A DNA stretch of 64,000 nucleotides. Origin: Bog-756 sp035949055 (GTDB lineage: Bacteria; Actinomycetota; Acidimicrobiia; Acidimicrobiales; RAAP-2). The stretch is from positions 6,171 to 70,170 of the forward strand of contig DASZIO010000051.1 of NCBI GenBank assembly GCA_035949055.1, read 5' to 3'. Below are positions 7,737 to 16,349 of the stretch, piece by piece; the stretch's first letter is position 1, and each line of letters begins with the position of its first letter. The notes below the pieces were generated by a model. That model did not search any database. It was not told the DNA's origin and saw nothing but the letters and a program-made list of their open reading frames with translations. Made by a program: the position numbers and the translations under genes.

Positions 7737-8792
7737 ATGGCAGCCGGGCCGGCACCCGAGGGACAACAGCCTGCAACGGATGCCCTCGCGGGCCCGGGCT
7801 TCGACATATCGGGCGGCGAGGGGTTGGCCCACCCGACGGCCGGTATGGTGCTGCACCGCGTGTTGGCCACCTCGGCGCGCACCTTCCTGCTGAACGACCT
7901 CGACACCGACCCGACCGGGGCACCCGAGCCGTGTGAGTCGATCGACTCGTTGACCTTCCGCACCGGGCCCCGTCCGCTGTGGGCCCAGACCGCACCCACC
8001 GCCCCCGAGTCGGCGCGTCGGCGCGCGACCGACACGGAACGGATCCACCAGAGCCGGATCGCCATGCGCCGCATCCGGTCCAACCTGCGCACCTTCCGTC
8101 TGGTCGTCGACCCGAGTTGGGGTACCTCCCTCCGGGCCGAGCTGGCCTGGTACGGGCGCTGCCTCGGCCGCTCGCGAGACCTGCACGTCATCCGGGACAT
8201 CGTCGTGGGCCGGGGGCCCGGTGTCATCGACCCCTACGACATCCTTCACATCGAGTCCGTCATCACGGCCCGGCTGGCCGACGTGATGGCCGACATCGCC
8301 GCCATTCGGGGTGGCGCCCGGCGCTTCCAGCTGACCGAGCAGATGATGGTGCTATGGGAGGGTCCCGACTTCAAGGCCAAGGCGGGTCGCCCGGCCGAGG
8401 ACGTCCTGCCGCCGATGCTGGGCCGGTCGTGGCACGATCTACGCGGCGCGGCGCGGCGCGCCCGCAAGGACGCCACCACCGCCAACCTGCACGCCGTGCG
8501 CATCCGGTCGAAGAACCTGCGTTACGGCTGTGAGACCGTGGCGCTCATCGACGGCGGACCGGCGCGTAAGACGGCCCGGGCTGCGGAGCGGCTGCAGGTC
8601 AAGCTCGGTGACCTGCTGGATGCGACCTCATCGATCGCCTGGTTCGAGGACCTGGCCCGCCAACGGCCCGACCTGGCCGAGCCGCTCGCTCGACTCGTCC
8701 GCCGGCAACGCGACGCCGCCGACCATGCCCGCAAAGGCTGGAAGGGCGAGCTCAAGGAGATCGAGCGCCGCTGGAGGCGCTGGCACGCTTGA
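7737..8792 (+). CDS. CHAD-domain protein
   Basis: This 351-residue protein has the conserved histidine alpha-helical domain (CHAD). Characteristic His/Arg-rich helices are visible: RIHQSRIAMRRIRSNLRTF (about residues 103-121), GRCLGRSRDLHVIRD, and HAVRIRSKNLRYGCE. CHAD domains bind polyphosphate. No CYTH domain is present. I chose ATG 7737 over an upstream in-frame start at 7716 because GGAGG lies 9 nt before it. The adjacent convergent gene is a polyphosphate-type glucokinase, which fits a shared link to polyphosphate; that link is inference. Confidence 0.85.
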   Translation: MAAGPAPEGQQPATDALAGPGFDISGGEGLAHPTAGMVLHRVLATSARTFLLNDLDTDPTGAPEPCESIDSLTFRTGPRPLWAQTAPTAPESARRRATDTERIHQSRIAMRRIRSNLRTFRLVVDPSWGTSLRAELAWYGRCLGRSRDLHVIRDIVVGRGPGVIDPYDILHIESVITARLADVMADIAAIRGGARRFQLTEQMMVLWEGPDFKAKAGRPAEDVLPPMLGRSWHDLRGAARRARKDATTANLHAVRIRSKNLRYGCETVALIDGGPARKTARAAERLQVKLGDLLDATSSIAWFEDLARQRPDLAEPLARLVRRQRDAADHARKGWKGELKEIERRWRRWHA

Positions 8793-8793
8793 G

Positions 8794-8817
8794 TCACCGG
8801 CCGACTGCGCCCGGTGA
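8794..8817. terminator. Hairpin between convergent genes
   Basis: TCACCGG (8794-8800) and CCGGTGA (8811-8817) form a perfect 7-bp stem with a 10-nt loop. It starts just after the CHAD stop codon and ends before the glucokinase stop. No T-tract follows, as is common for actinobacterial terminators. It could serve both strands. Confidence 0.4.
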
Positions 8818-8826
8818 AAGCCGCGG

Positions 8827-9702
8827 CTACCCGCCGGGCGCCTCATTGACCGCCACGTGGTCGGCCGACCACAGCTTCACGCTGCCCACGATGCCGGCCG
8901 TGTTGTCGACGAGGGTGATGTCGTCGTCGAGGTGCTGACGGTTGACCCGGCGGGAGTTGCCGCCTCCGATGTACAGGTGGTCGAAGTAGAGCAGTGCCCG
9001 CAGGATGGTGATGGCCTTCTGCACGCGCTTGTTCCAGCGCTCCTCCCCGATCTCCTTGCGGGCCGCCTCCCCCAGCTGCTCGTTGTAGGTCTCCCCCTTG
9101 CGGAAGGGTTGGTGGGCGATCTCGAGATGGGGCATGAGCTGGCCGCGGTAGAAGAGCCCGGTGCCGAACCCCGTGCCCAGGGTGATCACGAACTCGAGCC
9201 CGTGGCCGCTGACCACCGCCGCGCCCTGGATGTCGGCGTCGTTGGCCACCTTGGTCGGCAGGGAGAACGCCTCGGACAGCGGGGTGGCGAGGTCGAACCC
9301 CGACCACTGCGCCAGGAGGTCGGGGTCCACCTCGCTGCCCGGCCCGTGCTTGGTCGAGAAATGCGGGGCCGAGAGCACCAGCCCGTTGCGCACCATGCCC
9401 GGGAACCCGACCGAAGCCCGCTCGGCCGCCGGCAGGGGCGCCACCAGCTTGGTCAGGGTGGTCACCAGCCGGTCGGGTGGCATGGGATAGGTGGTGGGCA
9501 CCTTCACCCGGTCCGCGACCATGGTGGCGTCGGCGTCACACACCGAGGCCTTGAGCCCCGTCCCACCGATGTCAATGCCCAGCGTGAAAGGCCGGCGCGG
9601 CTCGGTCCTGGCCGCGTCGGAGGCTTCCGCTCCGGCCGGTGTACCGGTGGCCGTTGCACCGGTGGGCTCGGCCCGGGAGCGCGGGTCCTCGTCGTTCTGC
9701 AT
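8827..9702 (-). CDS. ppgK: Polyphosphate glucokinase-like ROK-family kinase
   Basis: This 291-residue ROK kinase would phosphorylate glucose using polyphosphate and/or ATP. Motifs include the phosphate-binding loop LGIDIGGTGLKASV (about residues 38-51), VANDADIQGAA with the catalytic Asp, TLGTGFGTG, and a C-terminal NTAGIVGSVKLW, the last being typical of actinobacterial polyphosphate glucokinases. The zinc-binding Cys cluster of other ROK proteins is absent, also as in that group. The first 35 residues are a disordered Ala/Glu-rich extension. ATG 9702 was chosen because upstream sequence is low-complexity. Donor preference cannot be read from sequence. Confidence 0.8.
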   Translation of the reverse strand: MQNDEDPRSRAEPTGATATGTPAGAEASDAARTEPRRPFTLGIDIGGTGLKASVCDADATMVADRVKVPTTYPMPPDRLVTTLTKLVAPLPAAERASVGFPGMVRNGLVLSAPHFSTKHGPGSEVDPDLLAQWSGFDLATPLSEAFSLPTKVANDADIQGAAVVSGHGLEFVITLGTGFGTGLFYRGQLMPHLEIAHQPFRKGETYNEQLGEAARKEIGEERWNKRVQKAITILRALLYFDHLYIGGGNSRRVNRQHLDDDITLVDNTAGIVGSVKLWSADHVAVNEAPGG

Positions 9703-9772
9703 GCACCCCACGCTACGCCCGGGAGCGCGACGGAAGTCGCATGGCGGGACGGTTGCCATTAGCGTCCTCGGG

Positions 9773-11185
9773 ATGATCGACCGACCGTGGACCGGGGACG
9801 CCTGCTCGCTGGTAGACGCCTTCCGGGCCGGGGAGTTGAGCCCCCTCGAGGCCCTCGACGCCTCGTTCGAGGCCGTCGACCAGTCCGGGCTCAACGCCTT
9901 CAGCCACCTGGACGTTGACGCAGCCCGCGCCCGGGCCGGATCGGTCGACGTCTCCCTTCCCTTCGGCGGGGTGCCGATGGGTATCAAAGAGCTCGAGACG
10001 GTCGAGGGGTGGCCCTACACCGAGGCCTCGCTGGTGTTCAAGGACCGGGTAGCCGACCACGACTCGAGCCACGTGGCGCGGCTGCGCGCCGCCGGCGCCG
10101 TGCTGGCCGGGCAGACCGCCGCCTCCGAGTTCGGCGGGATCAACTGCACCCACACCAAGCTGCACGGGACCACCCGGAACCCCTGGGATCCCGAACGCAC
10201 ACCGGGCGGGTCCTCCGGCGGCTCGGCGGCCGCCGTGTCGGGCGGCCTCCTGCCCGTCGCCAGCGGCGGCGACGGAGGGGGCTCGATCAGGATCCCGGCC
10301 GGCTTCACCGGCCTGTTCGGCCTCAAGTCGACCTTCGGGCGCATCCCGAAGGGTCCCCGCGCCCTGCAGCCCCCCCTCACCGTGGTGCTCGGGTGCGTGT
10401 CCCGCTCGGTGCGCGACACCGCCCGCTGGTTCGACGTGTGCAACGGTTTCGACCCGCGCGACACCCTGAGCCTGCCCCGGGTGGGCGGATGGGAGGACGG
10501 GCTCGACTCCTTCGACCTGGCCGGGAAGCGGGCGGTGGTGTCGATCAACCTCGGTTCGGCCATCGTCGAGCCCCGGGTGGCCGCCCTGACCCTCGAGGCG
10601 GCCGAAGCGCTCATCGCCGCGGCCCGGCTCACCCGGGTGGACGTGGCGGTGCAGTTCCCCCCGGTCGGCCTGGAGTGGGCCATGTCCAACATGGTCGGTC
10701 TGGTCGGCGCGCTCGGCGACCGCTACCCGGAGTGCAACGACGACCTCATGCCCGAGATCCAACTGGGCATGAACATCGCCACCCACAATTTCAACGTGCA
10801 GACGGCCGGGTCCGCCGAGATGCTCCGGATCGACGTCAACGAACAGATGGCCGACCTCTTCGAACAGACCGACTTCATCCTGGCCGCCACCAATCCCGAT
10901 GTGGCCTTCCGGGCCGAAGGGCCCATGCCGACCACAGTCGGCGAGGTCGACCTGGTGGCGGAGTACGGCCTCAACACCGCGCTCGGCAACAACGGTGCCC
11001 TGACCATCCCGGCCAACCTGACGGGCAGCCCCGCCGTCTCCATCCCGGCCGGGACCGTCGACGGGCTGCCCGTCGGCCTACAGGTCATCGGCCGCCACCA
11101 CGAGGAGCAGCTCCTGCTCGACCTGGCCCGCGTGGCCGAGCGGGAACGGCCCTGGCCCCTGGTGGTGCCGGGCGCGCCCAGCTGA
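9773..11185 (+). CDS. Amidase-signature-family hydrolase
   Basis: This 470-residue enzyme belongs to the amidase signature family (GatA-like). The Ser-cisSer-Lys triad regions are visible: FGGVPMGIKELE with the catalytic Lys (about residue 71), and TPGGSSGGSAAAV followed by SGGDGGGSIRIPA with the cis-Ser and nucleophile Ser. In most relatives the last motif reads D-T-G-G-S; here it is D-G-G-G-S. It is not part of a gatCAB operon, so it is more likely a catabolic amidase than the tRNA amidotransferase. Its start (MIDRPWTGDAC) diverges from ppgK with 70 bp between. An LLM oxidoreductase gene follows after 35 bp. Confidence 0.88.
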   Translation: MIDRPWTGDACSLVDAFRAGELSPLEALDASFEAVDQSGLNAFSHLDVDAARARAGSVDVSLPFGGVPMGIKELETVEGWPYTEASLVFKDRVADHDSSHVARLRAAGAVLAGQTAASEFGGINCTHTKLHGTTRNPWDPERTPGGSSGGSAAAVSGGLLPVASGGDGGGSIRIPAGFTGLFGLKSTFGRIPKGPRALQPPLTVVLGCVSRSVRDTARWFDVCNGFDPRDTLSLPRVGGWEDGLDSFDLAGKRAVVSINLGSAIVEPRVAALTLEAAEALIAAARLTRVDVAVQFPPVGLEWAMSNMVGLVGALGDRYPECNDDLMPEIQLGMNIATHNFNVQTAGSAEMLRIDVNEQMADLFEQTDFILAATNPDVAFRAEGPMPTTVGEVDLVAEYGLNTALGNNGALTIPANLTGSPAVSIPAGTVDGLPVGLQVIGRHHEEQLLLDLARVAERERPWPLVVPGAPS

Positions 11186-11220
11186 GCTCCCGCCCATATC
11201 GTTCAAAAGGAAACCCGCCC

Positions 11221-12096
11221 GTGCGCATCGACCTCTGGGTCCCGACCGCCAGTCCGTTCGCCACGCCGGAGCTACTGGCCGTGGTGGCCGACGAGGCCGA
11301 GCATCGCGGCGTCGGCACCATCTGGGTGGGAGAGCACGTGGTGCTGTTCGACGAGTACAGCTCGTCCTACCCCTATGCCGAGGACGGACGCATCCCCGTC
11401 CCGCCCGACACCGGGCTGCTCGAACCGTTCACCACCCTCTCGTTCCTGGCCGCCCACACCACCACCGTGCGGTTGGGCACGGCCATGGTGCTCCTGCCCC
11501 AGCGCAACCCGGTGTACACGGCCAAGGAGGTGGCCACCCTCGACTGGCTGTCCGAAGGCCGGGTCGACTTCGGAGTGGGAGTGGGTTGGCTCGAGGAGGA
11601 GTTCAAGGCGGTCAACGTGTCGTGGCCACGGCGGGGAAAGCGCACCGACGAGTACCTCGAGGTGCTCCGCACCCTGTGGTGCGACGAGACCTCGGCCTAC
11701 GAGGGCGAGTTCTACTCGCTCAATCCGTGCTCGATGTGGCCGAAGCCGGTCCAGCGGCCCCATCCGCCGGTCCACATCGGTGGCGAGAGCGAGGCCGCCC
11801 TGGCCCGGGTGGCCCGGGTCGGCCAGGGATGGCACACCTTCAACCGGCCGCCGGACGGGCTGGCCGCGCCCCTCGCCACCATCGAGCGGCTGCTCGCCGA
11901 CCAAGGGCGCTCCCGGGGAGAGCTGACCATCACGGTGTGCCCCTACCTGCGCCCGCTCGACGCCGACATCGCCGGCCGCTACGCCGACGCCGGCGTGGAC
12001 GCGGTGGCCGCCATGCTCCTGCCGTTCGGGGTCGACGACGTCCGCCGGGGCCTCGAGGGCCTACAGCCCGTCTTCGACCGCGCCGCCCGCAGCTGA
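11221..12096 (+). CDS. LLM-class F420-dependent oxidoreductase
   Basis: This 291-residue protein has the luciferase-like TIM-barrel signatures of actinobacterial F420-dependent oxidoreductases: GTIWVGEHVV (about residues 39-48), TTTVRLGTAMVLLPQRNP, TLDWLSEGRVDFGVGVGW, and PVHIGGESEAALARVARVGQGW. It would oxidise or reduce an organic substrate using F420 or flavin. The start is GTG at 11221, with AAGGAAA about 9 nt upstream. It lies 35 bp after the amidase and probably shares its transcript. Confidence 0.88.
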   Translation: MRIDLWVPTASPFATPELLAVVADEAEHRGVGTIWVGEHVVLFDEYSSSYPYAEDGRIPVPPDTGLLEPFTTLSFLAAHTTTVRLGTAMVLLPQRNPVYTAKEVATLDWLSEGRVDFGVGVGWLEEEFKAVNVSWPRRGKRTDEYLEVLRTLWCDETSAYEGEFYSLNPCSMWPKPVQRPHPPVHIGGESEAALARVARVGQGWHTFNRPPDGLAAPLATIERLLADQGRSRGELTITVCPYLRPLDADIAGRYADAGVDAVAAMLLPFGVDDVRRGLEGLQPVFDRAARS

Positions 12097-12120
12097 ACCA
12101 CGGACGTCGTCGACCCGACC

Positions 12121-12138
12121 GGTGGGGTTGGCCCCGCC
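12121..12138. terminator. Hairpin between convergent LLM and P450 genes
   Basis: GGTGGGG-TTGG-CCCCGCC forms a 7-bp stem (one G-T pair) with a 4-nt loop. It is placed between two stop codons of convergent genes (12096 and 12162). There is no T-tract. Confidence 0.4.
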
Positions 12139-12161
12139 GTCCGGGTCGCCAGGTGCACGGC

Positions 12162-13418
12162 CTAGCCGCGCATGGACACCGGCAACGACTCGAGGCCGCG
12201 TAGGACCACGTTCGTCTTGTAGGTCACCTCGTCGACGGTGACCGCCAGGGCGGGCGCCCGTTGCACCAGGGAGTTGAGCGCCACCTGGCTCTCCATGCGG
12301 GCCAGCGGCGCGCCCAGGCAGTGGTGGATGCCGAACCCGAAGCCGAGGTGTGGGTTCGGATTGCGGCCGATGTCGAAGCGTTCGGGGTCCTCGAACTGCG
12401 CCGGGTCATGGTTGCCCGACCCGATGAGCAACATGGCGAAGTCGCCTGCCCGGAACTCGACCCCGCCGAACTCGCAGTCCTCGAGGAGGGCCCGGCCGGT
12501 GAGCTGCACCGGCGAGACGAAGCGCAACATCTCCTCGATGGCGGTGCGGTTGACGTTGGGTTCGGTGCGGAACCGCTCGAGCTGGTCCGGGTGGCGCAGC
12601 AGGGCGAGGGTTCCGCCGGCGATGAGGTTGACCGTCGTCTCGTGCCCGGCCACCAGCAGCAGGATGCAGGTCGACAGGAGCTCGCCCTCGCTCAGCACGG
12701 TGCCCCCGTCTTCGGCCTCGACCAGCCGGCTGAGCAGGTCCTCCCCCGGAGACCGGCGGCGCTCGGCCAGCAGCTCGAAGAAGTACTGCGAGAACTGGAG
12801 GATGGCCTCGCCGCGGGCCTCGATGACCTCGGGGGTGAGGAGGAAGTCGGGATCGAGGCCGCGGGCCAAGGCGTTCGACCAGGCCTTGAAGCGGTCGTGG
12901 TCCTCGTGCGGGACACCGAGCAGGTCGCAGATGACCCGAACGGGCAAGGGGTAGGCGAAAGCCTCGACCAGGTCGACCTCACCGGCCTCGATGGCCGCGT
13001 CGATCAGCTCGTCCACCACCTGCTGGGTCCGGGACCGCAGCGAGTCGACGACCTTCGGGGTGAAGGCCTTGGACACCAGCCCGCGCAGCCTGGTGTGGTC
13101 CGGCGGGTCGCGGAACAGAAATGGCCGCATCTCGAGCATGGCCCGGGCCACCTCGTCGTCCTCGGCGATCGGCGTGCGGAACCCCTCCGGCATCCGCTCG
13201 GTGGCCACATTGAGGCTGTCGGAGCTCGACCGCCGGTCGCGCAGCACGGCCAGGCAGTCGGCGTGCCGCGCCACCACCCAGAAGCCGAGCTCGTTGCGGT
13301 GGATTGGCGCCCGGTTCCGTAGCTCGGCATACAGCGGGAAGGGGTCGCTGGCCCACTGGGGGTCGAACGGGTCGAAGACCGGCCGGGCCGAAGCCGGGTC
13401 GGTGGTTGCGGATCTCAC
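12162..13418 (-). CDS. Cytochrome P450
   Basis: This 418-residue soluble P450 shows the oxygen-activation helix LVAGHETTVNL, the ExxR pair in EEMLR, a PERFDIGRNPNPH meander and the heme loop FGFGIHHCLGAPLAR with thiolate Cys367. It resembles actinobacterial class I P450s that need ferredoxin; no ferredoxin is next to it, and the nearest is the PadR-linked one at 45.1 kb. The likely start is GTG 13418; another GTG at 13439 is in frame. It begins only about 25 bp after the end of the type IV secretion operon on the same strand and may be co-transcribed with it, though a functional link is unlikely. Confidence 0.92.
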   Translation of the reverse strand: MRSATTDPASARPVFDPFDPQWASDPFPLYAELRNRAPIHRNELGFWVVARHADCLAVLRDRRSSSDSLNVATERMPEGFRTPIAEDDEVARAMLEMRPFLFRDPPDHTRLRGLVSKAFTPKVVDSLRSRTQQVVDELIDAAIEAGEVDLVEAFAYPLPVRVICDLLGVPHEDHDRFKAWSNALARGLDPDFLLTPEVIEARGEAILQFSQYFFELLAERRRSPGEDLLSRLVEAEDGGTVLSEGELLSTCILLLVAGHETTVNLIAGGTLALLRHPDQLERFRTEPNVNRTAIEEMLRFVSPVQLTGRALLEDCEFGGVEFRAGDFAMLLIGSGNHDPAQFEDPERFDIGRNPNPHLGFGFGIHHCLGAPLARMESQVALNSLVQRAPALAVTVDEVTYKTNVVLRGLESLPVSMRG

Positions 13419-13443
13419 TGTGTCGATCGTACCGAGCACCCGG

Positions 13444-15045
13444 TCAGGGGTCGATCCGGGATCGGCGCCCGCGGCGCTCGCTCTTCGTGAGGCGGCTCCG
13501 GCGGATCCGGCTTTTCTGATCATTTACGCCGGGCCGGCCCCGGGCACCACCGACCCCGACCCGGGCCTGGAGCCCGGGGTCGGAATACCAGGGCCGGAGC
13601 GCCAGCCGGACCGGTGGCAGGTCGCCGTACACCAGGATGCCCCGACCCGGCCGGGTGCGCCGCAGGGCGTCCGGCGGGGCCAGCCTCCTCGTCGACGGTG
13701 CCCTCGTAGTGCTCGGTCCGGCCCGGCCGCCGCTCGTGGTGGTCGGGATGGCCACCTCCTCCTCACCGATCAGCCGGCTGGCATGGTCCAGCGTGTCGGG
13801 GTCCGAGATGCCCGAGAGGAACAGCTTGGCCCGGTGGTTGTTCACGACCGTGCCGGCCCGCGGCCCGTAGCGGGCGCGGACCTGGGCCAGATCGTGCCAG
13901 ATGGTCACCAGCTGCACCCCGTGGCCGGCCGCGGTGGCGGCCAACGCGTCGAGGTCGTTGAGCGGTGCGATGTTGGCCGCCTCGTCGAGGACGAGGAGGA
14001 GCGGTGGGTCGAGGGCGCGCCGCGTCATGGTGACCCGCTCGTACGCCTCCTCCACGATCTGGCGGAGGAGCGAAACGAACAGTGGCGTGAGCCGGCGCTG
14101 ATCGTGGGCCGGGGCACAGACGTAGAGGGTGTTGCTCGCGGACAACAGGCGGGCGGCATCCAACGTGGCCGGCGTCGCCCCTGGAGCACCGGCCCGGTCC
14201 GCGGTGACCGGGTTGGCGCCGACGAACGGCTCGAGGACCGTCTCGACCGTGGTGTAGATCGAGCCGCGCTGGCGATCCTCCTTGCTGAAGGTGGAGCGGG
14301 CCATGTGCACCGCGTCGGGAACCCCGGCCGCCACGAGCAGCGCGAGGACCTCTGACTCCTCCTCGGTTCCCACCCAGCGGACGACGTCGTCCATGCCGAG
14401 GTGGCCGAAGGCCGCCGCAAACAGCAGCGGGGCCAGCATTCTGGCGGCCGTGGCGTACCAGAAGTCCCCGTCACTCATCGGGCCGGCGCCGGTCTTGACC
14501 ACCTCCGTCATGGCGGCGGCCGACCGACGGGCCCCGGGCCAGGTCCGGGCGGCGGGCAACGGGGACCACGAGACCGAGCCCAGGCCGGTCGACCCGGTGG
14601 GGTCGAAGCAGAGGACCTCACCGAGCGAGCGGCGGTGGCCGATGGTGTGCTCGAGCAGGTCGGTCTTCACGCTGGCGGCGACGACCGCCCCGTCCCAGCC
14701 AAGCACGGCCGGCACGGCGAACCCCGAGGTCTTGTGGGACTGGGTGGGCCCGAAGACGATCACCGACTGGGCCCGCTCGGCGGCCAGCAGCTGCCGCCCG
14801 CAACGACCGAGGACCAACCTCCCGGTGGCTGACCCGCCGCCATCGCGGCGCGCCGGGACGGCCAGCCGTCTGAGGTCACGGGGACGCGCCCACCGCGCCG
14901 GATCGGGCTGGCGCCGCTCGGATCGCCGGAGACCGAGTCGCCCGAGGCCACGCCGTCCGGGACGGGAGGGCCCAGGAGCAGACAGGGCGACCCCGGCCAC
15001 GGCGAACAACCCGATGACGCTGGCCGTCCCGGCCACCGAGCTCAC
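13444..15045 (-). CDS. VirD4/TraG-family coupling ATPase
   Basis: This 533-residue protein is the coupling-type ATPase that brings DNA or protein to a type IV secretion channel. One membrane helix is at residues 3-23 (VAGTASVIGLFAVAGVALS). The P-loop reads GPTQSHKTSG, and downstream come VVAASVKTDLL, DFWYATAARMLAPLL, LLLVLDEAANIAPL (Walker B with DEA) and VQLVTIWHDLAQVRARYG, all TraG/VirD4 landmarks. The second P-loop glycine (GxxxxGK) is a His, which is unusual. The C-terminus is Arg-rich. GTG 15045 overlaps the VirB4-like stop (GTGA). It is the last gene of the five-gene operon. Confidence 0.82.
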   Translation of the reverse strand: MSSVAGTASVIGLFAVAGVALSAPGPSRPGRRGLGRLGLRRSERRQPDPARWARPRDLRRLAVPARRDGGGSATGRLVLGRCGRQLLAAERAQSVIVFGPTQSHKTSGFAVPAVLGWDGAVVAASVKTDLLEHTIGHRRSLGEVLCFDPTGSTGLGSVSWSPLPAARTWPGARRSAAAMTEVVKTGAGPMSDGDFWYATAARMLAPLLFAAAFGHLGMDDVVRWVGTEEESEVLALLVAAGVPDAVHMARSTFSKEDRQRGSIYTTVETVLEPFVGANPVTADRAGAPGATPATLDAARLLSASNTLYVCAPAHDQRRLTPLFVSLLRQIVEEAYERVTMTRRALDPPLLLVLDEAANIAPLNDLDALAATAAGHGVQLVTIWHDLAQVRARYGPRAGTVVNNHRAKLFLSGISDPDTLDHASRLIGEEEVAIPTTTSGGRAGPSTTRAPSTRRLAPPDALRRTRPGRGILVYGDLPPVRLALRPWYSDPGLQARVGVGGARGRPGVNDQKSRIRRSRLTKSERRGRRSRIDP

Positions 15046-16349
15046 CGCCAGGGTTGGGGCCGGTCGTCCGCCATGGCCTGGTCGGTCTCGGTCAACCAAC
15101 GCTCCCCGGTGGCCAGTTGGTGGTCGACCAGGAACGAGCGGCGGCCCACTTTCCACAGCGCCATGCCGCGGCGCAGTTGGCTCACCAGCTCAGCCTCGGT
15201 GCCGGTGAGCCCCAACAACTCGCCGGTGCTGGCGACTTCGCCCGGGGACTGCGCGTAGACCACCCTGGTCTCGGAATCGGCCAACAGGCCCTCGGCCAGG
15301 TTGACCTGCACCGAGCCCTCGCTCCCGACGGCGCGGAGATCGGACAGCCGGTGCAGCACCGCCATGTTGGCCACGCCGTGGGCTCGCGACATCTTCCACG
15401 AACCCTGGAGCCACCGGGCCACGCCGAGGTTGGACAGGACGGCCCATGCCTCGTCGACCACCACGATGATCCGGTCCTGGTGGACCGCGCGCACCGCGCT
15501 CTGCAGCCAGGCGGCGGCACAGGTCATGAGGACGCCGAGCGCGGGCGAGTGATAGACGGCCGAGAGGTCGAGCACCACGAGCGGCCCGTCGAGCGTCAAC
15601 CGCGGCGTGGTGGGCCCGTCGAACATCCCGCTCAGGTCACCGTGGACCAAGCGGCGGAGTTCCAAAGCGGCGTCCCGGCCGTCCTCGACCAGCAATGCCG
15701 GCGTGGTCCGCAGGGCAGCCGACGCGTCTTCGTGCGGGTCGAGCAGGGCGTCGACCACCTGGGGCAGGGTCGGGGCGGGCATCCCGGAGCGCCCGGCACG
15801 GTCCGAGGCGTCGACGATGGCCGCGTCGATGGCCGCTCGCTCGCGGGGCCCCAGGTCACGTCCCAGGCAGGCCACGGCCAGCGACGAGGTGAGGGCCACC
15901 CGACGTCGAAGGGTGTCATCAGGGCCCGACCCGCCCTCCCCCACGGCGTTGTCGCCGAGGTCGCCGGTGTCGAGCGGGTTGAGGCGGATCGAGCCGCCGG
16001 GCCGCAGGGCCACCGGCACCACGCCGAATGCCTCGGCCAGGGGCCCGTACTCGCCCTTTGGGTCGACCACCCAGGCGCGGCGCCCGAAGACGGACTGGCG
16101 CCACAGGTAGGACTTCACGAAGGCACTCTTGCCCCGGCCGATCTGCCCGATGACCACCATGTTGGGGTTGGTAACCACCCCGCGGCGGTAGAGGGCGAAC
16201 GGGTCGTACACGAACGAGCCCCCGAGGACGTCCCGTCCGATGAGCACCCCGTCGTGGCCGAGCCCGGCCTCCGCCACCAATGGATAGGCCGCGCACAGGT
16301 GCCGGGTGGTGGTCACATGGGCCGGCACCCGGGGACCGGTTGCCCTCAC
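15042..16349 (-). CDS. VirB4-like type IV secretion ATPase (motor domain)
   Basis: This 435-residue protein matches the ATPase half of VirB4/TraC proteins that power T4SS assembly. Visible are GRDVLGGSFVYDPFALYRRG, Walker A GQIGRGKSAFVK, VVDPKGEYGPL, Walker B IIVVVDEAWAVL and the C-terminal RRGMALWKVGRRSFLVDHQL. The N-terminal half of classical VirB4 is missing; the preceding gene probably supplies it. Start is GTG 16349, overlapping the previous stop by 4 bp; longer open frames reaching 16892 are shadows of the upstream gene. Confidence 0.82.
   Translation of the reverse strand: MRATGPRVPAHVTTTRHLCAAYPLVAEAGLGHDGVLIGRDVLGGSFVYDPFALYRRGVVTNPNMVVIGQIGRGKSAFVKSYLWRQSVFGRRAWVVDPKGEYGPLAEAFGVVPVALRPGGSIRLNPLDTGDLGDNAVGEGGSGPDDTLRRRVALTSSLAVACLGRDLGPRERAAIDAAIVDASDRAGRSGMPAPTLPQVVDALLDPHEDASAALRTTPALLVEDGRDAALELRRLVHGDLSGMFDGPTTPRLTLDGPLVVLDLSAVYHSPALGVLMTCAAAWLQSAVRAVHQDRIIVVVDEAWAVLSNLGVARWLQGSWKMSRAHGVANMAVLHRLSDLRAVGSEGSVQVNLAEGLLADSETRVVYAQSPGEVASTGELLGLTGTEAELVSQLRRGMALWKVGRRSFLVDHQLATGERWLTETDQAMADDRPQPWR

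Noticed and set aside
12162..15045. P450 as a functional part of the T4SS operon
   Set aside because: Only proximity (about 25 bp, same strand) supports it; the other four junctions overlap by 4-8 bp whereas this one does not, and no family link is known.
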